Positions 7,722 through 16,580 of a DNA stretch of 64,000 nucleotides are shown here, piece by piece. The translations under genes were made by a program, and so were the position numbers. Origin of the DNA: Sporomusa sp. KB1 (GTDB taxonomy: Bacteria > Bacillota > Negativicutes > Sporomusales > Sporomusaceae); contig NZ_VLKC01000002.1 in the NCBI RefSeq assembly GCF_007830295.1, positions 468,940-532,939 on the forward strand, in the 5' to 3' direction. The notes beneath the pieces were generated by a model, which was given only the letters and a program-made list of their open reading frames with translations, was not told where the DNA came from and searched no databases. Positions within the stretch are counted from its first letter, which is position 1, and each line of letters starts with the position of its first letter.

Positions 7722-10076
7722 TTACTTAAACTTTACCTTACGTTGGTTCAACTTTTGCATAAGACCTGGACGGCCGCTGGGGATAACAATCTCTCTCATG
7801 ACTTCGTCGAGAGACAGTCCCAGTGCCTCACCGGCCATAACCTCTTCGCCTGCAATCGGGCTAATCTTTTCAGTATAGGCAGCCACTATCAAGCCAAGCA
7901 GTGCACCAATAACAGGCACCCCAATCCAAGGCAGGTACGGAATACCACCGCCAGCGAGAATGAACATGGCTGTCAGCATCACGGCACCTACGCCCATACC
8001 ATAGCGGCGCTCCGGTGCAGTAAAAGCTCCTGTCATACGCTCTATTACTTTGCGCCAGCCTGTGGCAGGCAGCTTTTTTGCTAAGCGCTTACGGCGAATA
8101 ACAGTCATGATCGCTGTGTGGTCCAGTCCCAGGAACAAAATGGTGATAATGATGGCCGTCATGCCTGCCAATACTCCTCTTACTTCATTAAGCACCTGGT
8201 ATAGCTCGCCACGTGCGTTGGGTTCAATTACACCCAAAGCGGTCGAGTAGAGCGATACGTTGTTGTTACCGGCCTGTGCATGAACAATAGGGGCCACAGC
8301 CTCTGTGCTAATGCTGCTTGTTGTCAAAATCTGAATCCTGGCACCGGGAATAACTTGTCCGGCGATAAATTTATCCAGTAAGGTAACTGAATGACTGATT
8401 TCGTCATCTTTGAGATTAGGCACAGCACTTGCCAGATATTGAACCTGAGCTGTAATCATGGGCACATTAATTTCCTGCAACCCATTAAGGCGGGCATTGG
8501 CATCTGTCAGTCCCCGTTTGGCTCCCTGCGCATCAAAAGCGCGCAAGGTACCAAGTGTTGTTTCTCCATTTGCAACAATGTTGTCAATGGCTGACTTAGC
8601 CTGGCGGGCATTGGCTGCCACACTATCCAGGGAGGCCAAGCTGGAGCTTAAACTGCCCAGATTTTGCTGTGCCCCTGTCAGAGTGCTGATAGTCGAGTTG
8701 ACATCACCATTGAGCAACTTCAATACCTGCAGGCTAGTAACCAAACCGCCGATGTTACGTGAGGAGCTGTCAAGCTGATAACGGATACCGCGGGTGTCAA
8801 TACCAGCCAGAGCACTGGTAGCAGCCTGAATGGTACCACCTGCCACCTGCAAGCTTGATAAAGTGCCTGCTAATGCGTTCACACTGCCGCCATAGTTATC
8901 AAGTGCACCCAGGGCAATGCCGCTCAGGCTTTTGGCATCTTGGGCAAAACCGGGAATTTGTCCGACAAGCTTACCTGTCTCGCCTAATGCATTTCCCAGT
9001 TCCTGCCGTGGATTTTTATAGGTGGCGCTAGCGGTTTGCGCTCCAACTACCTCTTTTTCTAATTTATAACCTGGTGTGCTGCCTAACTTGGAAGCATCAC
9101 CCTGAGTAATACGGCCTTCTGCCATGCCATTGGCAAGAGCAGCTGTGATTTCCACAATTACATTACTTTTTTCCGGTGCTTGTCCAGCTTGTGGCAGCTG
9201 CGCCGCCTGACCTTGAAAGACAACAATATCCCCTTTTGCCAGTTTAGTACCGGCAGCCGGGGTTAGCGTGACTTGGGAAGCATAGGCTGACAGGAACCGT
9301 TTCAATTCAATCATGGTGCTGACCATATAGGTCATATCATCATTTTTGCCGTCAATTGATACATTCTGTGCATATTCCAGGTGCAGATCTTTTTGCATGG
9401 CTTCTGAAATACCTTCACCCAGACGTACTGGATTGGCTGGTTCACTACCTACCGGAAAGGTAATTTCAATAACTTGATAGTCTTTTAAAATATTCTTGAT
9501 ACTGTTACTTACAGCTGATGACTTATCCAGTGAAGTTAAAATAACGCCAACACTGCTGCCATCACGGAAAGCGAAACGAACCCCCTCCATTTTCATGATA
9601 CGCTCAATCAACATGTTTTTCGCACCGTCTGGCACGCCGCGAATATTAAGGCGTGGCTCAGTCATCATACCGACACTGCCACCGCCGGGGATGCTGCCAA
9701 AGGTTTTCGACAGATTTTCATAAATTTCTTTGGTTTTATATTGGTCAGGCAGAGTAACATAAAAAAACGATTTGCCGGTAACTGTCGGTCCTTGACTTAC
9801 CGTGCCGCCTGGGAACACCTCGGCAACAATCTTGTTCACCTGCATGGCGGTATCGTCTTTCATTTCTTCCCTGACTTGAATTACTAAGTCATATTCACCA
9901 TAGTCACCCACAAGGCTAGCGAGTGTTTTCGAAAAATAGGCATTAGCGGCCATGGAGACCGAACTGGACACCAATGAGCCGATAATTACACTTACGGTAA
10001 GCAATAGTACAATATCTCGTTGAATAGAATCCTTACATATGCTTCTAATTGTTCTCATTATTTTCATTTTCAACAT
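7722..10076 (-). CDS. large membrane protein with extracytoplasmic domain and EAA-like C-terminal loop, probable partner of the adjacent ATPase
   Basis: 784 residues, not a family I can name. One TM helix (about 21-45) is followed by some 590 extracytoplasmic residues, whose second half is a Leu/Ser/Ala/Gly-rich helical stretch resembling the coil of YhgE/Pip proteins. Then come TM helices at about 634-655, 695-712 and 718-734 and a cytoplasmic tail. Residues 747-766 read MAG-x3-G-x9-I-V-IP, close to the EAA-x3-G-x9-I-x-LP coupling loop of ABC importers. Four TM segments place that loop in the cytoplasm, next to the ATPase encoded 25 bp downstream. I infer a two-gene transporter or mechanotransmission system of the envelope. 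Confidence 0.7.
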   Translation of the reverse strand: MLKMKIMRTIRSICKDSIQRDIVLLLTVSVIIGSLVSSSVSMAANAYFSKTLASLVGDYGEYDLVIQVREEMKDDTAMQVNKIVAEVFPGGTVSQGPTVTGKSFFYVTLPDQYKTKEIYENLSKTFGSIPGGGSVGMMTEPRLNIRGVPDGAKNMLIERIMKMEGVRFAFRDGSSVGVILTSLDKSSAVSNSIKNILKDYQVIEITFPVGSEPANPVRLGEGISEAMQKDLHLEYAQNVSIDGKNDDMTYMVSTMIELKRFLSAYASQVTLTPAAGTKLAKGDIVVFQGQAAQLPQAGQAPEKSNVIVEITAALANGMAEGRITQGDASKLGSTPGYKLEKEVVGAQTASATYKNPRQELGNALGETGKLVGQIPGFAQDAKSLSGIALGALDNYGGSVNALAGTLSSLQVAGGTIQAATSALAGIDTRGIRYQLDSSSRNIGGLVTSLQVLKLLNGDVNSTISTLTGAQQNLGSLSSSLASLDSVAANARQAKSAIDNIVANGETTLGTLRAFDAQGAKRGLTDANARLNGLQEINVPMITAQVQYLASAVPNLKDDEISHSVTLLDKFIAGQVIPGARIQILTTSSISTEAVAPIVHAQAGNNNVSLYSTALGVIEPNARGELYQVLNEVRGVLAGMTAIIITILFLGLDHTAIMTVIRRKRLAKKLPATGWRKVIERMTGAFTAPERRYGMGVGAVMLTAMFILAGGGIPYLPWIGVPVIGALLGLIVAAYTEKISPIAGEEVMAGEALGLSLDEVMREIVIPSGRPGLMQKLNQRKVKFK

Positions 10077-10223
10077 ACGTTTTCGTCACCCCATTTCTGG
10101 AGTACATTATAACACATATATCAGTTTTATGTAAATAAGTATATCAAATTTAACGTATTACTTATATACATTTTTAGATTATTTTCTTTACTAATGAATG
10201 ATTTGCCTGTTTCTGCTGCCTAA

Positions 10224-10325
10224 AAAAGCGAGCTTGCCCCGCTGTGCTATCATCACAACGACCGGGATCGTAGTACCGTTTCCCATTACAGTCATTGTGA
10301 GCACCAACGTGGCAATCTCGCTTTT
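10224..10325. repeat. palindromic intergenic element, copy 1 (GCGAG...TTGC arms)
   Basis: About 102 bp bounded by 15-bp inverted arms (10224-10238 and 10311-10325) with one mismatch; partly paired inner arms include TCATTG-type sequence. It lies right after the lpxL stop. The arms share GCGAGATTGC with the element at 41118-41203, so both probably belong to one interspersed palindromic family. Confidence 0.65.
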
Positions 10326-10326
10326 C

Positions 10327-11211
10327 CTACATGCAATATTTATCTTTTAAATCAGGCGGAGCCGTCTTCCAACGGTTGTGCAGCCAGAACCATTCCTGGG
10401 GATGCTGTCTGATATGCTGTTCAATAATTCGGGTCAAGTGCTGGGTAGTATTGCGAATATCCTCAGTACGATCCTCTGTTTTAGTTACCAGGATAGGCGG
10501 GTGAAGGATGGCGATGTGGGTACCATCGGGGTTCTCGGTGATAAAGGCCGGAACTATGGGAGTGTTACCCAGTCTGGCCAGTGCGGCAGCCCCTTGCGGC
10601 GTGGAAGCCATACGCCCGAAAAACTCTACAAATACACCATCCCTGTGATTGTCTTGATCCATTAACAAACCGATAATTTTGCCTGATCCCATTAGCTTGA
10701 CCATTTCCCGCACTCCTTGCTTATAGGTGACATGCATACCGGCTTTAGTACGATATTCATTAATAAAGGTATCCATGGCGGCATTGGTCTGACGCTGGAC
10801 TACGGCCACTATAGGAAATCCATGCATGGCCAGTGCTGCCCCTAAGAGCTCCCAATTACCACTATGTGCGGTAGCCAGTACAGCTCCCCGTCCCATAGTA
10901 AGCGCAGCTTCAAGATGCTCACTGCCTCTAAGGGTGACATACTTATTAATGTTGTCTTTGTTCAGTCTGGGCATGTGGAGTACTTCCATAAACATCGGTC
11001 CAAAACGAATTCCACTGCTTTTTGCAATGGTTTCTGCCTGCTCCTCAGTAATTCCAAGACTGCGGCTGATGTTGTCAATGGCCATCTTCCGGCGCTTTTT
11101 TGATACTAGTGGCCAACAAAGCCTGCCAATAACCATACCCAGATTACGCCGTAAAGCTCGCGGCAAAATACATACAAAACGGCTTATTGTTTTCACCAGG
11201 TAGTACAGCAT
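10327..11211 (-). CDS. lpxL: lipid A acyltransferase of the LpxL/HtrB family
   Basis: 294-residue lysophospholipid acyltransferase superfamily member. An N-terminal hydrophobic segment anchors it to the inner membrane; the catalytic H-x4-E pair is H116 and E121 in AHSGNWE. The family adds a secondary acyl chain to Kdo2-lipid A from acyl-ACP. AAAGGAGG precedes ATG 11211, and the gene follows the YjbH-like gene by 15 bp. Which secondary position it acylates cannot be read from sequence, so the symbol is by family only. Confidence 0.85.
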   Translation of the reverse strand: MLYYLVKTISRFVCILPRALRRNLGMVIGRLCWPLVSKKRRKMAIDNISRSLGITEEQAETIAKSSGIRFGPMFMEVLHMPRLNKDNINKYVTLRGSEHLEAALTMGRGAVLATAHSGNWELLGAALAMHGFPIVAVVQRQTNAAMDTFINEYRTKAGMHVTYKQGVREMVKLMGSGKIIGLLMDQDNHRDGVFVEFFGRMASTPQGAAALARLGNTPIVPAFITENPDGTHIAILHPPILVTKTEDRTEDIRNTTQHLTRIIEQHIRQHPQEWFWLHNRWKTAPPDLKDKYCM

Positions 11212-11226
11212 TCGCTGTCCCTCCTT

Positions 11227-11859
11227 TTAGTAGGTAAAGCTGGCACCAAAGTACGTCTGATGCTCGCGACGGCCAACATCTAATTTGAGGCCAGGCACTA
11301 CTGCCATACGCGCGCCATAATTCATGTCATTGCCATCCCATTCAGCGATCAGCGTTGTTGCCGGAAAAACGTTGTTGCCAGTAAGTATGCCTAGCGGGTT
11401 AATGGTCTTTTCCACGGCAGCAAATACACCATCATAGCGGCCATTGCCAATACCGGCATGAATACGGAATCCGAAAGGCAATGCTTTGCTGGCAGATACA
11501 TAGGCTGTGCGCTTGTCTAAATTGGCAATATCTTCAACGCCAATAGCCACACCAGGGGTTAAAACGGTTTCCGGCACCAGACCATACTTGGCATTAACAT
11601 AGGTGTGATCTTTACGACCAGCGTCGTTATCATAACGAAAGCCTGCTGCACCAACTTCCAGTTTGCCAGTCAAATTCATAGTAACGGTACCAACACTACC
11701 ATCTTTTAAATGATGGTATCCCAAAGAGAATTGCCCCTCCTGCAGGACATCGGCCGAAGGAGTATTAATAAGGCCTGTTGAGCCATTGACAGAAGGTGCT
11801 GCGAACACAGGCGACGCCGTCAATAAAAAGGTTATAGCCGCAAAAATTGTTTTTTTCAT
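11227..11859 (-). CDS. YjbH-domain-like outer-membrane beta-barrel protein
   Basis: 210 residues with a clear Sec signal peptide (cleavage near the AFA-like site VFA/APS around residue 20). The mature start GSTGLINTPSADVLQEG resembles the opening of YjbH/WbfB-type outer-membrane proteins. Alternating hydrophobic strands and a terminal aromatic (ends FTY) suggest a small barrel. Function unknown; YjbH proteins elsewhere are linked to exopolysaccharide. It follows lpxD but is separated from it by a strong terminator and a 115-bp repeat, so it probably has its own promoter driving lpxL too. Confidence 0.7.
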   Translation of the reverse strand: MKKTIFAAITFLLTASPVFAAPSVNGSTGLINTPSADVLQEGQFSLGYHHLKDGSVGTVTMNLTGKLEVGAAGFRYDNDAGRKDHTYVNAKYGLVPETVLTPGVAIGVEDIANLDKRTAYVSASKALPFGFRIHAGIGNGRYDGVFAAVEKTINPLGILTGNNVFPATTLIAEWDGNDMNYGARMAVVPGLKLDVGRREHQTYFGASFTY

Positions 11860-11960
11860 GCTTATTCTCCTTAATAGAAGTGTGGTTTTATGGTACGAGT
11901 TTATATGTATTCCCCATCAGGCTCCCAAATCCTGCTTACCAGGGCAGCATAATTTATGGA

Positions 11961-12075
11961 AGTGAACTTGTTTCAGCATAGCTGAAACATCGGCGGGTTC
12001 AGGTGGGGAGTCAACCCCACCTGAACAAACGCCGCCTGCAGAGGCGGTAGTCTTAACTCGCCGCAAAAGATAAAA
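11961..12075 (+). repeat. 115-bp multi-hairpin interspersed repeat, copy 1
   Basis: Three successive inverted repeats: TTTCAGC/GCTGAAA, TTCAGGTGGGG/CCCCACCTGAA and CCGCCT/AGGCGG. The reverse complement of 53211-53325 matches it over the full 115 bp without gaps; I count five differences by eye. The element fills the gap between lpxD and the YjbH-like gene and abuts the lpxD terminator. An 84-residue open frame across it is a by-product of the repeat, not a gene. Confidence 0.9.
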
Positions 12076-12120
12076 AGAAACGGTTATGGTGTAATCATTT
12101 TGAATGATACACCATAACCG
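12071..12120 (-). terminator. rho-independent terminator after lpxD
   Basis: Read on the minus strand: a stem of about 18 bp beginning CGGTTATGGTGT with a 3-nt loop and one bulge, then a T-rich tract TTTCTTTTTATC. It starts 17 bp after the lpxD stop and closes the bamA-ompH-lpxD transcript. Confidence 0.9.
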
Positions 12121-12136
12121 TCCTCGATATTCCCGC

Positions 12137-13156
12137 TTACTTAGGTTCCAGTTGAGCAAGTCTTTGTTCAAGTTTGCGGATTTTTTTGACTAGTTCCGGC
12201 AGGTGACCGATGGCGGCTTCGGAACGCAGCCATTCCTGGTGTGGGCGGGCAGGAAAGCCGGCACAGAAGGAATTGGCTGGAATATCATTTATTGGTGCGG
12301 TACGGGCGGCAAATACACAGTTGTCGCCAATGGTTATATGCCCGTTGCAGCCTGATTGTCCGGCAAAGGTAACGTTATTGCCGATTTTGGTGCTGCCGGC
12401 AATGCCTGTCAGGGCCACAAAGAAGCAATTTTCACCAGTTACTACATTGTGAGCCAAATGTACCAGGTTATCAATTTTGGTACCTTTACCAACAATGGTA
12501 CTGCCGGTTGTGGCTCTGTCCAAACAAGAATTGGCACCAATTTCAACATCATCTTCAATGATAACATTTCCTACTTGAGGTACTTTTTGGTGGCGGCCAC
12601 CGACGGTGACAAAACCAAAGCCATCGCTGCCGATGACAGCACCGTTTTGAACAATAACCCGGTTACCGATGTGACAGGTTTCACGTACGGTGACATTGGA
12701 ATAAATGATTGTATCATCACCCACAGTCACATCCCTGCCAATATAAGTATTGGAGTAAATAATGGTATTATTGCCGATTTGAACATTATCTTCAATGACG
12801 GTATGGGCCATAATGGCCACCGCTGTTCCCAGTTTTACATTCGTCCCAAGGATAGCGGTCGGATGGATACCAACAGGTATCGCCGGTTTAGGAGTAAGCA
12901 AAGCGAGTAATGTGGTAAAGGCCATCCGGGGGTTAGTTACCCGGATAGCCGGCTTGGGAAAGTCTCCCATTGTATCAGGAATGATTACCGCTGCGGCAGC
13001 GCATTGAGCGGCTTTGTCAATATGAGGAGGTACAGCAAAGGTAATGTCACCAGGGCCGGCATCCTCAATGTTTGTTATACCGGTAACCTCCCTATCAGCG
13101 TCACCAATGACTGTTCCGTTAACCAATGCGGCAATCTCAGCTAATGTTTTTTTCAC
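12137..13156 (-). CDS. lpxD: UDP-3-O-(3-hydroxyacyl)glucosamine N-acyltransferase
   Basis: 339-residue LpxD: N-terminal uridine-binding domain (about 1-95), left-handed beta-helix of hexapeptide repeats (about 98-300) and C-terminal helix. Catalytic H236 lies in HLAHNV. The enzyme adds the second hydroxyacyl chain after LpxC. The start is GTG 13156, 7 bp after GGAGG; an upstream ATG at 13195 has no ribosome site and would overlap ompH. It keeps the bamA-skp-lpxD order known from proteobacteria, but is separated here from fabZ-lpxA by four genes. Confidence 0.95.
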   Translation of the reverse strand: MKKTLAEIAALVNGTVIGDADREVTGITNIEDAGPGDITFAVPPHIDKAAQCAAAAVIIPDTMGDFPKPAIRVTNPRMAFTTLLALLTPKPAIPVGIHPTAILGTNVKLGTAVAIMAHTVIEDNVQIGNNTIIYSNTYIGRDVTVGDDTIIYSNVTVRETCHIGNRVIVQNGAVIGSDGFGFVTVGGRHQKVPQVGNVIIEDDVEIGANSCLDRATTGSTIVGKGTKIDNLVHLAHNVVTGENCFFVALTGIAGSTKIGNNVTFAGQSGCNGHITIGDNCVFAARTAPINDIPANSFCAGFPARPHQEWLRSEAAIGHLPELVKKIRKLEQRLAQLEPK

Positions 13157-13169
13157 TGGACGCCTCCAT

Positions 13170-13592
13170 TTATTGCATTTTCTGAATAACGGCATCAGTT
13201 ATATCTGTACCGCCTGTGGCTATACTGTTTTTATAAAGTACAACGCCCATCTTTTTCTCTTGGCTTACTTGCTCAATGGCCTGTTTAATATTGGTGTCAA
13301 TCTGGGTTTCCAACTCTTGTTTGGTCTTTAGAAATTCACCATAGGCAGCTTCCTGGCGTTTTTGAAATTCTTCTGCACTGATACTGGCTTTGTCTTTTTC
13401 CAGTTGGTCACTCAATTCTTTGCCTTTAACATTAAGCTGGTCTTGAAACTGCTTAATTTTTGGGCTGTCAGACATAACTTTGTTTACATCAAGAACACCA
13501 ATGGCCGCCTGACCGCTATTACAGCCTGCAAGTGCCAAACCGGCAACAAAAACGAGTACTAACACCAGGACAATTCTAATTTGTCTATTCAT
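13170..13592 (-). CDS. OmpH/Skp-like periplasmic chaperone, predicted lipoprotein
   Basis: 140 residues. The N-terminus has a hydrophobic segment ending in the lipobox LAGC (C near residue 24), so it should be lipid-anchored, unlike soluble proteobacterial Skp. The mature part begins IGVLDVNKVM, a typical OmpH opening, followed by a charged coiled-coil (about 50-105) and a closing GGTDITDAVI segment shared with the two upstream paralogues. Skp-type proteins hold unfolded outer-membrane proteins for BamA. AGGAGG precedes ATG 13592; lpxD starts 13 bp downstream. Confidence 0.85.
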   Translation of the reverse strand: MNRQIRIVLVLVLVFVAGLALAGCNSGQAAIGVLDVNKVMSDSPKIKQFQDQLNVKGKELSDQLEKDKASISAEEFQKRQEAAYGEFLKTKQELETQIDTNIKQAIEQVSQEKKMGVVLYKNSIATGGTDITDAVIQKMQ

Positions 13593-13646
13593 GATAAACT
13601 CCTCCTTTGGAACCATCATCACTTAATTATAGTATATGCACGCAAA

Positions 13647-14603
13647 TTATTTCTTAAACGCGGCAATCACCGCGTTAGTAATATCAACAGCCGTACTATT
13701 GACTTGATATCCTGTCAATACAGTGTCCAGGCGACGTTCAATTGCCACTTTGGCCGTTTTATCACGGATATCATTTAAAATAGTTTCTTCAAGCACATTG
13801 ATTTCCTGTTGTTTCATGCCCAGTTGCTGCTCTAACTGCTTATTAGCTGCCGCTCCATCCGGGGGGGTAATTGCCTGGGCTATCGGGGCAGATATATTGG
13901 CAGTTTGAGCCAGTGTTTTGGCATTGAGCTCCGCATTTACTTGTTGGGCATAGGCAGCAAGTTCCTTCTCAATAGCAGCTTTTTCAGGAGCTAGCAAAGC
14001 ATCTAAGCTTTGGCCCAACTCTTTTTCTTTGGCGGCCAGTTTATTGGCTTGCTCTGCTTTCAATTCATCCAGGATCTTGCTTTCTTCAGCCGTTTGTTTT
14101 TCATCTAGCCGGACAGTTTGTAATTTTAGCTGTTGATTAAAAATCTGTGGCCGATATTCCTTATCCAGTTCTTGGGCATAGGCCTTAAGCTCAACCGCTA
14201 GTTCACCATGGACTTTATCAGCTTTTTTGACAAGCTTAGCCTGCAATTCTTGTTGTTTTGCTGCCATTTTGACATTAAATTCCTGTGCAGCTGCGGTTTG
14301 GAGTCCGTCAGCCACACTGCCTTGCAGATCCATGACTGGTGCTTCTGTGGCATTACGCGCTTGATTAACTTGCCCGCTTAGTTGTTGGCGAAGGGTGGCT
14401 GCCTGTTGCTTGAGTTTTTGCCACTCCTGATATTTAGGATGAGCATTTATGGCCTTATCCATGTCAATTACGCCAACTTGCGGTACTTCGGGGGGCTTGG
14501 TTTCAGGTGTCGCCGAACGGGAACAACCTGCAAAAAGAACAGTACTAAGGATCAGGATTACCAGAAACCGTATTGGTGTTGTTTGCTTTTTAGTTGTAAA
14601 CAC
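13647..14603 (-). CDS. long OmpH/Skp-like protein, predicted lipoprotein
   Basis: 318 residues, about twice a normal OmpH. Lipobox FAGC follows the signal segment; the mature protein starts VGVIDMDKAI and ends VDITNAVI, both conserved in its two neighbours, with a much extended Lys/Glu/Ala/Gln coiled coil in between. It is probably a longer-armed chaperone or an OmpH whose coil has grown by duplication. The start is GTG 14603 after GAGGGTGAT; the open frame continues to 14672 without a ribosome site. Middle of three tandem ompH-like genes. Confidence 0.8.
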   Translation of the reverse strand: MFTTKKQTTPIRFLVILILSTVLFAGCSRSATPETKPPEVPQVGVIDMDKAINAHPKYQEWQKLKQQAATLRQQLSGQVNQARNATEAPVMDLQGSVADGLQTAAAQEFNVKMAAKQQELQAKLVKKADKVHGELAVELKAYAQELDKEYRPQIFNQQLKLQTVRLDEKQTAEESKILDELKAEQANKLAAKEKELGQSLDALLAPEKAAIEKELAAYAQQVNAELNAKTLAQTANISAPIAQAITPPDGAAANKQLEQQLGMKQQEINVLEETILNDIRDKTAKVAIERRLDTVLTGYQVNSTAVDITNAVIAAFKK

Positions 14604-14713
14604 CAAATCACCCTCTCTAGTGTTAAGGTTCAGGATTACAGGCTTGTTTATGGTAAGGCTAAAGCCGAGCACAGACTAAACCGGCTCGGCTCAATTTATA
14701 CCGGAACCTTATA

Positions 14714-15184
14714 TTATTTACCGGTAATTTTTTTGCTAACATCCTCTGTCAGATCCTGGGCACCATAAACTACGTTGCCGACATCAAACACGACAGCGAT
14801 TCCTTTGGCATCAGCTACTGCTTTGATGGCCGCATCTACTTTGTCCTGAATTGGTGCAAATAACTCTTGCCGTTTCAATTCAAGGCGTTGCATAGTTTGA
14901 TTGTAGTATTCTTGTTTTTCTTTGTCTGCCATATTAGCAGACTTGGTTTCAAAGTCGGTTTTAGCCTGCTCTACTTCGGTTTTCATGGTTTCTTCTGCTT
15001 TAGCCAGATCAGGATGCTGTTGCAGCAGTAATGACCTGTTTACTTTGCCGATATTAGATGCAGTACCGGCACTAGCCGCATGGCCTGTACCAGCTTGAGA
15101 AAGCGCCAAACCAAAGACCCCCAGCAAGAATACTGCAGCTATAGTAACAGCAACAATTTTAGCATTTTTTTTGTTTTTAAACAT
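14714..15184 (-). CDS. OmpH/Skp-like periplasmic chaperone
   Basis: 156 residues with a cleavable signal or anchor (about residues 9-37, no lipobox Cys), then IGKVNRSLLLQQHP, a coiled coil with KQEYYNQTMQRLELKRQELF and a closing VVFDVGNVVYGAQDLTEDV. Length and arrangement fit OmpH/Skp. First of three paralogues in transcription order after the outer-membrane protein gene. Its mature N-terminus is less canonical than those of its neighbours, so exact client or role may differ. Confidence 0.8.
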   Translation of the reverse strand: MFKNKKNAKIVAVTIAAVFLLGVFGLALSQAGTGHAASAGTASNIGKVNRSLLLQQHPDLAKAEETMKTEVEQAKTDFETKSANMADKEKQEYYNQTMQRLELKRQELFAPIQDKVDAAIKAVADAKGIAVVFDVGNVVYGAQDLTEDVSKKITGK

Positions 15185-15268
15185 TTTTTACCCTTCTTTC
15201 CTGCCACTTGGCAATAAAATTTCTCCTCCACTTACCAATTATAACAGGCCCTACCCTATTCAGCAAGC

Positions 15269-16567
15269 CTACAAATTGGCGATCAGTCTAAGCCAGTTTT
15301 CCTTTTCAGTAATAACATATTCGGCACTTAGAAACTCATGCAGCTTATATCTGACCCCAAATTCGTAGTAATCAGCTTTGGGCGTGTCTTCCAGCCGAAT
15401 CATCCAGTTGGGGCCAAGGTTGTGATTAAGCCATAGGATACTATCATGTTCTGAGATATTGTACCTTAGACCGGCTAGCGTATTTTCTGTAAATTTATGG
15501 CCCCAACCTGGTTCAAACTCCCACTCCATGCTATCAGGGGCAAATTTAATTTCCATAAAAGCCTCATCCCGCTTGCCGGTAAATTTACCAAAATGAAGTT
15601 TCGCCATCGTATTATCTTTCTCTCGCCCCATATCCAAACTGCCTTCGAGAATTACCCGGTATTTGGTAGTTTCGGCCTGAAGTGTTATTGCAGTATCAAC
15701 GCCGGGATTTATAGCAGGAGTTAATAGCAAGCCATACTTTTTAACTACGGGATGCTTAGCCGCCGTTTTTTGTATCTCAGTAGTAAAATACTCTTTATGC
15801 CGCTCCACAAAAGCTACCGGCAAACCACGCAGCATGTCCGCCGCTTTGCGGACAGGGGGCCTGGCCTCAGCCAGCAAGATATTGGGAATGGTACTTGAGC
15901 GCAGGGAAAGTTCAACATTATTAATTGTTGGTCCTGTGGGAATTAGCGAAAGTTTGATACTCGTATGCTGCCCGGCAGTAATCTCAAGATTACTGCGAAA
16001 TTCCGGCAGTTCGGTTGCCAACAATTCGCGGATAACCGTCTTGGATATTCCGCCTGCCCATTCTACTGAGTCTACAGGCAGACCAATCAAAACATCGGCA
16101 GCTTGATCTTCTATCTTACCCATGTCGTTTTTGATTACTGTCATTACCTCAGGTGAGAGACCACCGATGTCAATTTCAAGAGAAATGTCGCGCACGACAT
16201 CACCCCAGGGTCTTACTGTCACTAAAATATTGGTGCTGGTACCTGGAGTTAATTTAACTTGCTCGACTGTATAACCAACGAGTACTCTGTTGAATATATC
16301 CCTGACAAGATCTTCATAGTTGGCTTGATTTGTCTCTACATCAATAAGGGTTCGCCCAACAAGAATCTGTTCTCCTACTGTCATAATACTTGCGGTCATT
16401 CGCTTGGCAATTCTGGCAGGAGGCGGCTCAGCAGCCGCAACAGTTACCACGATTTTATCCACTGTCTCAGTTGCAGCTAAGCCGGTTCCCGGCCAAAGGC
16501 TCAGCAAGGTAATAAAGCTGAGAACTAGGAGTATCTGGCGTGGACATTTTCTGCTAATAACTCGCAC
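15269..16567 (-). CDS. predicted outer-membrane/periplasmic protein between bamA and ompH, unknown family
   Basis: About 430 residues. A signal peptide (SRKCPRQILLVLSF... to GLAA) is followed by an alpha/beta periplasmic region with repeated POTRA-like VxLxPGxS strands, then an antiparallel-strand-rich C-terminal third ending LRLIANL, suggesting a small barrel. I cannot name the family. The start is uncertain: GGGAGG is followed by GTG 16567 inside the ribosome site or by an in-frame ATT at 16558 with good spacing and directly before the signal peptide; the ATG at 16618 would force translation through a 13-bp hairpin. Confidence 0.65.
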   Translation of the reverse strand: MRVISRKCPRQILLVLSFITLLSLWPGTGLAATETVDKIVVTVAAAEPPPARIAKRMTASIMTVGEQILVGRTLIDVETNQANYEDLVRDIFNRVLVGYTVEQVKLTPGTSTNILVTVRPWGDVVRDISLEIDIGGLSPEVMTVIKNDMGKIEDQAADVLIGLPVDSVEWAGGISKTVIRELLATELPEFRSNLEITAGQHTSIKLSLIPTGPTINNVELSLRSSTIPNILLAEARPPVRKAADMLRGLPVAFVERHKEYFTTEIQKTAAKHPVVKKYGLLLTPAINPGVDTAITLQAETTKYRVILEGSLDMGREKDNTMAKLHFGKFTGKRDEAFMEIKFAPDSMEWEFEPGWGHKFTENTLAGLRYNISEHDSILWLNHNLGPNWMIRLEDTPKADYYEFGVRYKLHEFLSAEYVITEKENWLRLIANL

Positions 16568-16580
16568 CTCCCTCTTAGTA

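Noticed and set aside
7503-8084. 193-codon plus-strand open frame
   Set aside because: Antisense to the ATPase and its partner gene; low-complexity translation.
6923-10076. LolCDE-type lipoprotein exporter
   Set aside because: The ATPase has GlnQ-type rather than LolD-type features, and the partner lacks the four-helix FtsX/MacB core.
11917-12171. 84-codon minus-strand open frame between lpxD and the YjbH-like gene
   Set aside because: It runs across the lpxD terminator and the 115-bp repeat and overlaps lpxD; composition comes from the repeat.
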